Shown piece after piece: positions 50,406-57,610 of a DNA stretch of 64,000 bases. Numbering within the stretch: the stretch's first letter is position 1; each line of letters begins with the position of its first letter. Made by a program: the position numbers and the translations under genes. The notes below the pieces were generated by a model. It was not told the origin of the DNA and did no database searches. It saw only the letters and a program-made list of their open reading frames with translations. This stretch comes from Pontibacter burrus. GTDB taxonomy: Bacteria; Bacteroidota; Bacteroidia; Cytophagales; Hymenobacteraceae. Where the stretch lies: assembly GCF_010686685.1 (NCBI RefSeq), contig NZ_JAAGWD010000006.1, positions 186,001 to 250,000 on the forward strand. The letters run 5' to 3'.

Positions 50406-51373
50406 ACTTTCTGCTGTAGTTTGCTGCTCATACTATCAGGCATCTTGTCCTTGTAAATAGCAATATAAGGTTCCGACCTGCTGTTCATGCAGCCCCGGTA
50501 CATACCCTCTGAGTTAAAGGGCATGGCAATGTTGCCTTCGTTGTCTACAGCTATAAGGCCACCTTCGCCACCGAGTTGTACCAGCTTCTTTTTTACTACT
50601 GTGTCGCAGGCATCCTGCAGACTCAGGCCCTTGTATTCCATTAAGCAGGAAACATCATAAGCAACCACCGCCCTTAAAAAATATTCGCCGTGGCCCGTGC
50701 ACGATACAGCACAGGTATGGTTGTTTGCATAAGTACCCGCTCCTATCACTGGCGTGTCACCTATTCGGTTATAGTTCTTGTTGGTCATGCCGCCCGTAGA
50801 GGTTGCAGATGCAAGGTTTCCCTGCAGGTCCATGGCCACCGCCCCTACTGTACCAAATTTTTCATCTCCTGCAGTATGGTCCAGCATAAATACATCTGAG
50901 TCACGTACCTCGCCCCACTGTTTGTAGCGCAAAGCGTCAAAAAAATACTCTTCCGGGGCAAAAGCTATATTCTGCCTGCGGGCAAACTCTTCGGCTCCAT
51001 AGCCACTCATAAACACATGGTCTGAGTTCTCGATAATGGCGCGTGCGAGGTTCACGGGGTTTTTGATACTATAAACACCTGCAACTGCACCAGCCTGCAG
51101 TGTTTTTCCGCACATAATAGCGGCATCCATTTCGTGCTTGCCATGCTTGGTAAAAACAGATCCTCTTCCGGCATTAAACAATGGTGTGTCTTCCAGAGCA
51201 ACTACCGTGTGTTGCACGGCATCCAGGGCAGATCCGCCCTGCGCTAGTATGGCAGCCCCTACTTCCAGTGCTTCGCGCAGCGCAGTTTTATACTTTACTT
51301 CCAGTTCGGGTGTCATAGATGCCGGGGTAATGGTACCGGCACCACCATGTATTGCAATCGAAAAATGAGCCAT
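50402..51373 (-). CDS. iaaA: isoaspartyl peptidase/L-asparaginase (Ntn hydrolase)
   Basis: 323 residues. MAHFSIAIHGGAGTITPASM is the typical opening. NAGRGSVFTKHGKHEMDAAI lies near 67-86. The autoprocessing site is GTVGAVAMD, where the Thr near 173 becomes the N-terminal nucleophile of the small subunit, followed by GNLASATSTGGMTNKNYNRI. It cleaves beta-aspartyl dipeptides and, less well, asparagine. This is the second step after cyanophycinase, and the shared 3' overlap strengthens that link, although the enzyme also serves general isoaspartate repair. Confidence 0.94.
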   Translation of the reverse strand: MAHFSIAIHGGAGTITPASMTPELEVKYKTALREALEVGAAILAQGGSALDAVQHTVVALEDTPLFNAGRGSVFTKHGKHEMDAAIMCGKTLQAGAVAGVYSIKNPVNLARAIIENSDHVFMSGYGAEEFARRQNIAFAPEEYFFDALRYKQWGEVRDSDVFMLDHTAGDEKFGTVGAVAMDLQGNLASATSTGGMTNKNYNRIGDTPVIGAGTYANNHTCAVSCTGHGEYFLRAVVAYDVSCLMEYKGLSLQDACDTVVKKKLVQLGGEGGLIAVDNEGNIAMPFNSEGMYRGCMNSRSEPYIAIYKDKMPDSMSSKLQQKV

Positions 51374-51471
51374 GTATAAGTAATAGTAATTAATTTAATG
51401 TTCTTTACGGGCACGGTCAGGGAGTGGCTGCAGTTTGCAAAAAAAGTGCATTTGTTCTGCATAAAAACACA

Positions 51472-51499
51472 TTTGATATGCCCTAATTTCGTATCTTTG
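51472..51499 (+). promoter_or_regulatory. Bacteroidota-type promoter of the DUF3127 gene
   Basis: TTTG at 51472-51475 and TATCTTTG at 51492-51499 with 16 bp between, close to the TTTG / TAnnTTTG consensus. Predicted leader to the ATG at 51533 is about 30 nt. Confidence 0.65.
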
Positions 51500-51532
51500 T
51501 AATTAAGTTAATTTAATAAAAATACAGAAATT

Positions 51533-51904
51533 ATGTCGTTTGATATCCAAGGAAAACTGCACGAGATCTTCGCGGAAAACCAGGTAAGTGATAAATTCAG
51601 AAAGCGCGAGTTCGTGCTTGAAATTCCGGATGGCTCTTATACTCAGTACGCTAAGTTCCAGTTGACTCAGGACAAGTGCAACCTGCTAGACCAGTTCCAG
51701 AAAGGCCAGGAAGTAAAAGTTACATTCAACTTGTCGGGTAAGCCTTTCGTGAAAAACGGTGAGACGCTTTACTTTACCAACCTGCAGGCCTGGAGACTGG
51801 AACCAGCAAACGCCGGCGGTAATTTTGGTAACGCCCCTGCAGCCGCTCCGGCTCAGGCTCCTACGTTCTATTCATCTGATGCTGATAATGACCTGCCTTT
51901 CTAA
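51533..51904 (+). CDS. DUF3127 protein (OB-fold-like)
   Basis: 123 residues, MSFDIQGKLHEIFAENQVSD then KFRKREFVLEI. The core (about 1-95) is the DUF3127 family, predicted to adopt an OB-like fold resembling single-stranded DNA-binding proteins; YAKFQLTQDKCNLLDQF and KVTFNLSGKPFVKNGE are the conserved strands. A flexible Gly/Ala/Pro-rich tail ends in DADNDLPF, strikingly like the acidic D-D-x-P-F tip of SSB that recruits partner proteins. The function is not established. Own promoter and terminator, so a monocistronic gene. Confidence 0.9.
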   Translation: MSFDIQGKLHEIFAENQVSDKFRKREFVLEIPDGSYTQYAKFQLTQDKCNLLDQFQKGQEVKVTFNLSGKPFVKNGETLYFTNLQAWRLEPANAGGNFGNAPAAAPAQAPTFYSSDADNDLPF

Positions 51905-51926
51905 GCGCAGAAGTAATATAAACAGA

Positions 51927-51954
51927 AAAGCGGGCCTTAAAGTCCGCTTTTTTT
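51927..51954 (+). terminator. intrinsic terminator after the DUF3127 gene
   Basis: 9-bp stem with one wobble, AAAGCGGGC (51927-51935) and GTCCGCTTT (51942-51950), followed by a T run to 51954. Confidence 0.82.
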
Positions 51955-52029
51955 ATGGCTACCAAGGCAAACCTTTCGCGTAAAGTATAGTACACTTTGC
52001 CCATCTGCCCTTTAACTCTTGTTGAAACT

Positions 52030-52650
52030 ATGGACGAACTCCAGCGCCTGATCTGGCAGGGCGAAAACGACCAGGTAGATTTTAAGCAACGCGTAACACA
52101 GCCCGAGAAAATTGCCCGAACCATGGTATCGTTTGCCAACACGCGCGGCGGCACCATCCTGATCGGTGTAAAAGACAACGGCACCGTTACGGGTATAGAC
52201 CCCGAAGAAGAGAAGCACACGCTGCAATTGGCTGCAGATTTTTACTGCAACCCACCGGTAACACTGACTTTTGAAGAACTGGAAGCCGAAAGGCGCATTG
52301 TGCTGAAGGTAACTATAGCTGAGAGCTCCACCAAACCGCATTTTGCCAAAATAAAAGAAGACGAATGGCGCGGTTATGTGCGTGTAAAAGACACCAGCGT
52401 GCAAACCAGTAAAATGGTAAACAAAGTGCTGGAACACGAAGCACCGCAGTTCGAGAGCTTACAACTGGACCGCCACGAGAATGCAGCCCTGGAGATGCTG
52501 CAAAAGCAACCGCGCATCACCCTTAAACAGTACATGAAGGCCGCTAACCTGTCAGAGCGCCGGGCATACCGCATACTGGTTAAACTGGTAATACACGGCT
52601 ACCTGCGCCTGCACGACAAGGAAAAGGAAGACTACTATACTCTTAGCTAG
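52030..52650 (+). CDS. AlbA_2 (Schlafen-like) putative ATP-binding/DNA-binding protein
   Basis: 206 residues from the ATG at 52030; the frame opens earlier at a TTG within the gap. N-terminal AlbA_2 domain: ENDQVDFKQRVTQPEKIART near 13-32, then MVSFANTRGGTILIGVKDNG near 33-52, the glycine-rich conserved core of this family. A C-terminal winged-helix-like part (ITLKQYMKAANLSERRAYRI near 160) could bind DNA. Described as a predicted transcriptional regulator in many genomes, with function unproven. Contains an in-frame CTATAG site (VTIAES). Convergent with the MORN-like gene, 9 bp apart. Confidence 0.85.
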   Translation: MDELQRLIWQGENDQVDFKQRVTQPEKIARTMVSFANTRGGTILIGVKDNGTVTGIDPEEEKHTLQLAADFYCNPPVTLTFEELEAERRIVLKVTIAESSTKPHFAKIKEDEWRGYVRVKDTSVQTSKMVNKVLEHEAPQFESLQLDRHENAALEMLQKQPRITLKQYMKAANLSERRAYRILVKLVIHGYLRLHDKEKEDYYTLS

Positions 52651-52659
52651 AACTGCAGG

Positions 52660-53148
52660 TTAATCTTTCCGGCCAAGCAGGTTTCCTTTCAGGTAGGTTT
52701 CGGTATGGCTATAGTTGCCTTGCTCGTCGTACACCTGCCATTCTCCTTCCCAATAATAGTGCGCCATTTCAGAATTGCTGATCATTTTGGCAGTGCCTAC
52801 TTTAGCCAGTTTCCCGTTCTGATGGTATTTCCTTACCTGGATGTTGTCTGAGCCTCGCTTGTACTTCTCAACCATGTATAAACCACCCTCAGGGTAATAG
52901 TAACGCCATTTACCAGCTTCTTTGCCATGCCTGAAACGCCCGTTCCGGATCAGATCTTGGTCGTTGTTGATATAGATTTTCCAGCGCCCATGATAATTAC
53001 CTTCCTTGTCAAAAGCATTTGTCCGGAAAGGCTGGTACCACTTTTTAATTCTAACTGGTTTGGAAGAGTCTGTAATAGACTCGATCTGCGCCTGAACTGC
53101 CATGGGCAGCGTTGCAAGAAATAGCGATAAAAATAAGATTCGGTTCAT
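52660..53148 (-). CDS. secreted MORN-repeat-like (YwqK-type) protein
   Basis: 162 residues from the ATG at 53148. The frame extends 12 codons further, but MNRILFLSLFLATLPMAVQA from this ATG is a clean signal peptide. The mature part repeats short beta-hairpin units with G-x-W/Y-x-x-Y patterns: EGNYHGRWKIYINNDQ, GRFRHGKEAGKWRYYYPEGG, VRKYHQNGKLAKVG and WEGEWQVYDEQGNYSHTETY. This is the MORN-like repeat annotated as YwqK-type antitoxin in databases, although no toxin partner is visible here. Probably a periplasmic or envelope protein of unknown role. Confidence 0.75.
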   Translation of the reverse strand: MNRILFLSLFLATLPMAVQAQIESITDSSKPVRIKKWYQPFRTNAFDKEGNYHGRWKIYINNDQDLIRNGRFRHGKEAGKWRYYYPEGGLYMVEKYKRGSDNIQVRKYHQNGKLAKVGTAKMISNSEMAHYYWEGEWQVYDEQGNYSHTETYLKGNLLGRKD

Positions 53149-53438
53149 AGATATAGTGGTTAAGGTGACAGGATGCCGGAACAAATTACAATTATTTTAC
53201 TGTATAACTAAGAATTTAGTTATAAATAACTTCTTCATTCTGAAGCACCTGCAAATGTGTGCTGTAACACTTCATAAACTATAGTTTCAAACTATAGCAA
53301 AAAGCCTATAAAAACACCCCCGCCAGCCATGCTTTCACGTACACTAAACTATAAGTTCGCCTCCCATTTCTAAACCTGAACTTATGCATACTGCCACTAA
53401 TACAGGCAGAATTGGTTTCCACCCTTAACCAAGTTTTT

Positions 53439-54866
53439 ATGCCAAAAGCAAACGCATCAACAGCAAAAGAGAAATCAGCTAAAACCGCTCCTGCTTCTAA
53501 AACCAGCCACGTACGTGCACCAAAAGCCAGTAGCAAAACACTAAGCGCCACGGAGCGTAAGGTATTTGTGCTCGATACATCGGTTATACTCTACGATCAT
53601 AGTGCCATCCAGAACTTTCAGGAGCATGATGTAGCCATACCCATAACTGTGCTTGAAGAGCTTGATAACTTCAAGAAAGGCAACGATATCAAGAACTTTG
53701 AGGCCCGTGAGTTTATCCGCTTTATCGATAAACTGTCAGCTGAGCACAAACTGCAGGAATGGATTCCATTGAACGGCAAGACCAAAGGCAGTTTCAGGGT
53801 AGTGATGAACCAGAGCGTGAGCCTGGATGCTGTTAAAGTATTCGGGGATAAGAACGACCATCATATCCTGAATTCTGCCATCCAGATACAACAGGAACAG
53901 CCGGACCGCAAGGTGGTGCTGGTAACAAAAGACATTAACCTGCGCCTGAAAGCCCGTGCCCTGAACCTGATCTCGGAAGATTATGAAACCGGAAAGATAC
54001 AGGACGTAGCTGGTCTTTATACCGGAAGCGACACTTTGGAAGATGTACCGGCCAATTTGATAAATGAACTGTATGAAAAAGGAGTCTGTGAGGCAGATAA
54101 TATATTGCCTACTCCCCCGCTGGACAATCACTTCTTCATACTGAAAAGCTTTAAGAACTCCGTTTTATCGTTCTATAATTCAGCTGATAAAGTACTGGAG
54201 CGCGTTGATAAACATAACGCTTTCGGAGTTAAGCCACGCAATGCCGAACAGGCTTTTGCCCTGCATGCCTTGCTGAACCCGAACATAAAACTGGTATCGG
54301 TGCAGGGCGTGGCTGGCACTGGTAAAACCTTACTGGCACTGGCGAGTGCTTTGGAGCAGCGTCGCAACTATAAACAGATCTACCTGGCAAGGCCAATTGT
54401 TCCGCTCAGTAATAAAGACATCGGTTATCTGCCCGGCGATATTAAGTCGAAATTGAACCCGTATATGGAGCCGCTTTGGGATAACCTGAAGTACATTCAG
54501 AACCAATACCCGGAGACCAGTAAGGAGTATCAGAAAATAAAGGACATGGTGGAGCAGGAAAAACTGATGATCACACCGCTGGCTTACATTCGCGGCAGAA
54601 GCCTTTCGAATATTATTTTTATAGTTGACGAAGCACAGAACCTGACTCCGCACGAAGTGAAAACGATCATTTCACGGGCCGGCGAAAACACCAAGATCAT
54701 CTTTACCGGAGATATCTACCAGATCGACACGCCATACCTCGACTCTCAAAGTAATGGTTTATCTTACCTGATAGATCGTGCTAAGAACCACCCACTTTAC
54801 GCGCACATCACATTACTAAAAGGAGAAAGATCTGAGCTCGCCAACCTGGCAAATGAACTGCTATAG
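53439..54866 (+). CDS. phoH: PIN-PhoH fusion protein (PhoH family ATPase)
   Basis: 475 residues from the ATG at 53439; a TTG at 53412 opens the frame earlier. After a Lys/Ala/Ser-rich disordered start (about 1-45), a PIN nuclease domain begins with KVFVLDTSVILYDHSAIQNF and continues TVLEELDNFKKGND, with conserved acids. From about 270 the PhoH ATPase follows: Walker A GVAGTGKTLLALASA near 292, RPIVPLSNKDIGYLPGD, and Walker B IIFIVDEAQNLTPHE near 393. Such PhoH2-type proteins are RNA helicase/nucleases in mycobacteria. The TAG stop lies in a CTATAG motif. Confidence 0.94.
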   Translation: MPKANASTAKEKSAKTAPASKTSHVRAPKASSKTLSATERKVFVLDTSVILYDHSAIQNFQEHDVAIPITVLEELDNFKKGNDIKNFEAREFIRFIDKLSAEHKLQEWIPLNGKTKGSFRVVMNQSVSLDAVKVFGDKNDHHILNSAIQIQQEQPDRKVVLVTKDINLRLKARALNLISEDYETGKIQDVAGLYTGSDTLEDVPANLINELYEKGVCEADNILPTPPLDNHFFILKSFKNSVLSFYNSADKVLERVDKHNAFGVKPRNAEQAFALHALLNPNIKLVSVQGVAGTGKTLLALASALEQRRNYKQIYLARPIVPLSNKDIGYLPGDIKSKLNPYMEPLWDNLKYIQNQYPETSKEYQKIKDMVEQEKLMITPLAYIRGRSLSNIIFIVDEAQNLTPHEVKTIISRAGENTKIIFTGDIYQIDTPYLDSQSNGLSYLIDRAKNHPLYAHITLLKGERSELANLANELL

Positions 54867-54970
54867 TTTTGGAGTTAGAGAGTTTTGGAGTTTGGGAGAT
54901 GTAGACTCTCAATCCTACTTGAATTTAGCTTATACTCTATTGCATTCAGAAATCTGAAATTATCTTTTAT

Positions 54971-55015
54971 AAACTATAAAGCCGCTGTTGAATTTTGACA
55001 GCGGCTTTATAGTTT
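54971..55015. terminator. bidirectional 18-bp-stem terminator between phoH and the DinB gene
   Basis: Perfect 18-bp arms at 54971-54988 and 54998-55015 (outer part AAACTATAAAGCCGCTG) with a 9-nt loop. The outer pairs are a CTATA variant of the dispersed motif. Serves convergent genes. Confidence 0.85.
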
Positions 55016-55030
55016 GTGGTCCCAGCATAT

Positions 55031-55567
55031 TTAAGCCTTCAGCTTCAGGTAACGTTCTTTCAGAATGCCCATATGGTGACGTTCGTGAGCAGCTACAATG
55101 TGTATGAGCGCACGTACGGTTATTGGCTTTCCATTTGCATTACCGGTATAACTCAACATATCAGCAGTGAAACTTCGAAACAGGTAGATGTTTGATTTCC
55201 GCACCAGTTCATATTCCTCCAGCATATCCCTCAGCAAGCGAATGTTTGCCATCGAGTTATAAGCATAAGTATTCTCATCGAAACCCGGTAGTGGAGCCTC
55301 TTCGCCGCGCGCAATGCATAAAGCTCTGTATGCAAATATCCGCTCAGAGTCTATCATGTGCTGTAAAAGCTCTTTTATTGACCATTTACCTTCGGCATAC
55401 CCTACCTGGGCCTGCTCCTCCGTTACGGGCAATAGCATAGAGCGCAGATCCAGCGCCTGCTGTTCAAGCAGGTAAAAAAGATCTCCCTGTTCCGGTAATT
55501 GCCGCATATAAGTATGGTAATACTCCGGATATTCAGTTTGTTGCGGTCTTTCAATGATGAGTGCCAT
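55031..55567 (-). CDS. DinB family protein
   Basis: 178 residues. Four-helix DinB/YfiT-like fold with three metal-ligand histidines: ELLQHMIDSERIFAYRAL near 67-84 (first His), and the HIVAAHERHHMGIL pattern near 154-167 (second and third His). In this superfamily such proteins act as metal-dependent transferases or hydrolases, often linked to bacillithiol-type thiols or stress; the reaction here is unknown. Starts 4 bp after the SRPBCC stop, forming a two-gene operon. Confidence 0.88.
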   Translation of the reverse strand: MALIIERPQQTEYPEYYHTYMRQLPEQGDLFYLLEQQALDLRSMLLPVTEEQAQVGYAEGKWSIKELLQHMIDSERIFAYRALCIARGEEAPLPGFDENTYAYNSMANIRLLRDMLEEYELVRKSNIYLFRSFTADMLSYTGNANGKPITVRALIHIVAAHERHHMGILKERYLKLKA

Positions 55568-55571
55568 AGTT

Positions 55572-56132
55572 CTATTTCTTAGCGGTGTTATGTTTTGTAT
55601 CGGTAATAAGCGCGTTCAGGTTACTTAAGCCTTGTTGCACTTCGTTCTGCGTCTTATAATTAAACCACACGCCTTTGTAAAGCGCCAGTATATTGTCTTC
55701 CAGCGGTGTTTTCTGTAGCCAGGTAACCAGCGTTGTGCCGTTTTCATATTTTTGTAGGGTAAAAGCGCCTTTGGTAACTATAGTTTGTCCCTGCTGCTTG
55801 AGGTCATAGCTCAGGCTGTCGGGGGCTGTGCTGGTTGTAAAAACCATTTGCCAGGTACCTGTTTTATCGCCACTCCAGCTTTGCCTTGCCCCTTCCCCGC
55901 TCAATGGTCCACCATACATATAGATCAGCGTCGGGTCGTAGGTAGTGTTCCATGCGCTCCAGCGTTTCCATTCTGTAGGGTTATTCAGCAGTGGAAATAT
56001 TTTCTCAGGAGCAGCATTAATAACAATACTTTGCTTTACTACCGCTTCACGGGGCAGTTTGTATGAGACCCCGATCACACCAACAGCCAGTATGGCCAGC
56101 AATACAGCACAGATCTTGAGCAGAAGCTTCAT
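55572..56132 (-). CDS. SRPBCC (START-like) family protein with N-terminal membrane anchor
   Basis: 186 residues. N-terminal hydrophobic helix (LLLKICAVLLAILAVGVIGVSY), then the helix-grip polyketide-cyclase fold: VVKQSIVINAAPEKIFPLLN near 31-50, EWKRWSAWNTTYDPT, GARQSWSGDKTGTWQM, and GTTLVTWLQKTPLED with the long C-terminal helix. The fold makes a hydrophobic pocket, but ligand and function are unknown. Likely cotranscribed with DinB. An AACTATAGTT site (55776-55785) lies in frame as Q-T-I-V-T. Confidence 0.85.
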   Translation of the reverse strand: MKLLLKICAVLLAILAVGVIGVSYKLPREAVVKQSIVINAAPEKIFPLLNNPTEWKRWSAWNTTYDPTLIYMYGGPLSGEGARQSWSGDKTGTWQMVFTTSTAPDSLSYDLKQQGQTIVTKGAFTLQKYENGTTLVTWLQKTPLEDNILALYKGVWFNYKTQNEVQQGLSNLNALITDTKHNTAKK

Positions 56133-56334
56133 AAAATTAGCAGAAAAAGAAACGGTTTTATCTTAATACAATAAGCCGATATTTATCTCTAATTTAAGGC
56201 AAGTAAGAGGTGCAAAACAATAGGCAGCGAGGTAATATTTTAGTATCGGTAAAAGTGTTTTAAAAGTGCATTTAAACAGCTAAAACAACATATTATTCGT
56301 AAGGTATAGCATTTACAAGTATAACTCTGACACT

Positions 56335-56784
56335 ATGTTACAGGATTTAATACAAAAAGGCCTTCGATTATCGCAACACGCCATCTTCCGGAAGTTTGTA
56401 GGTAAGGCCGGTGGAGTACTAGCCAGGCCAGCCAAACTAGCCATCTTACTTACCTCTGCTTACGATAAACTGATAGATACAAACAGCACACAAAGCGGCT
56501 TTGCACAGATAAAGGACGTGATGCAAACGTTTATACGACTGGTTAAAGCTTATGCTAACGGCAGTTACCGCTCGGTTTCCAACAGGTCGCTTCTCCTTGG
56601 TATAGGAGTGTTGCTTTATCTTGTAACACCTATCGATGTTATCCCGGATTTTATACCGGTGCTGGGTTTACTGGATGATATCAGTTTGATGGCTTGGTTT
56701 GTAAATGCTTTTCAGAAAGAGATCACGAATTTCAGAGAATGGGAGATGCATCGAAGTCCACAGCCGAATATGGGGGTTTTGTAA
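56335..56784 (+). CDS. YkvA/DUF1232 membrane protein
   Basis: 149 residues. The conserved DUF1232 core is RSVSNRSLLLGIGVLLYLVT then PIDVIPDFIPVLGLLDDISL (residues about 80-119), with the typical P-x-D-x-x-P-D-x-[IL]-P motif inside a hairpin of membrane segments. The N-terminal part (LSQHAIFRKFVGKAGGVLAR) is amphipathic. Function unknown in the family. Monocistronic, followed by the longest gene-free repeat region of the window. Confidence 0.88.
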   Translation: MLQDLIQKGLRLSQHAIFRKFVGKAGGVLARPAKLAILLTSAYDKLIDTNSTQSGFAQIKDVMQTFIRLVKAYANGSYRSVSNRSLLLGIGVLLYLVTPIDVIPDFIPVLGLLDDISLMAWFVNAFQKEITNFREWEMHRSPQPNMGVL

Positions 56785-57610
56785 CAGGTATTTTGTCATA
56801 GCGAAGAATGCAATGAGAAATCTATCGCAAACTATAGTTCTGTTTTGTCATTCTGAGCATTCTTGAGACGCGAGTCGAAGAGAGCCAGCGTAGCTGTGAA
56901 GGATCTTATTTGCCCTATAGTTGACTATAGTTACAACTCGACACAAGCAGTTTCTTTCATAGTTCCCGTTTATCCTGGGAGCTCTACCAACCTACTGCTT
57001 TATAGTTGCTTTGGTGGGCTCATGGCCGCGAGGCCTCGTCTTTGCGTTTCGCGCTGCTTTCGCTTACTTGGCTCGTGCCTCGCCATGCCTGACGGCACCG
57101 GAACCTCTCGAGGCGCTCAACCCAAAGACTGAAATCAATTCGATAGCTAAACTATAGTTTAGCTTAACAGCTATAGCTCTGTGGCTTTTTCGTAGTTATA
57201 GTTACAAAGGGCAGGCTGTGCCTGCCTGTTCATGGTCTGGAACTATAGAACTCTAAAAAAACTATAGCAAAGGCAGGATTCCCCTCTTGGGAGGGGCAGG
57301 GTGGGTTAATTGCTAACTATAGAAATAGAGCCAGCGACTTTATTTTTACCTGTCCCTGCCGGGCCAGTTGAGTCAAGAGATTCAACACTATAGTTAGACA
57401 CGGGTTACAAACCCGCGCCAGCAAAAGGATAAACAATAGCTGTTAATCATGAAAATCCTTAAATCCTGTAAATCTTGATTCAGACAATGCTCCCTCCCAA
57501 ACTCCCAAACTCACTAACTCACAAACTCCTCAACTCTCTAACTCTTTTGCATCCTTAGGCATTTTAGAGTAATTTCAGCCAGTCAAATTTTAACAACTAT
57601 ACTTTCATCC
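56785..57610. repeat. 826-bp gene-free mosaic of dispersed-repeat-like segments
   Basis: No credible gene. Segments in order: a TGTCATTCTGAGCATTC-type block (56847 onward), a GC-rich patch with GGCCGCGAGGCC (about 57023-57035) and CTCGAGGCG, a GGCAGGC-TGT-GCCTGCC inverted repeat near 57210, a GGATTCCCCTCTTGGGAGG block near 57276, a CGGGTTACAAACCCGCG inverted repeat near 57401, an AAATCCTGTAAATCTTG block near 57461, and an AACTC-rich microrepeat at 57496-57545. Nine CTATAG motifs fall within 560 bp. Segments of this style recur between genes in Cytophagales genomes (from memory, not searched). Confidence 0.65.

Noticed and set aside
52660-53148. Toxin-antitoxin module suggested by the YwqK-type name
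   Set aside because: The protein is a secreted MORN-like repeat protein and there is no toxin-like gene beside it.
56863-57132. 89-residue open frame in the repeat region
   Set aside because: Composition follows the repeat blocks; no family-like sequence, starts inside a dispersed-repeat-like segment and crosses several CTATAG motifs.
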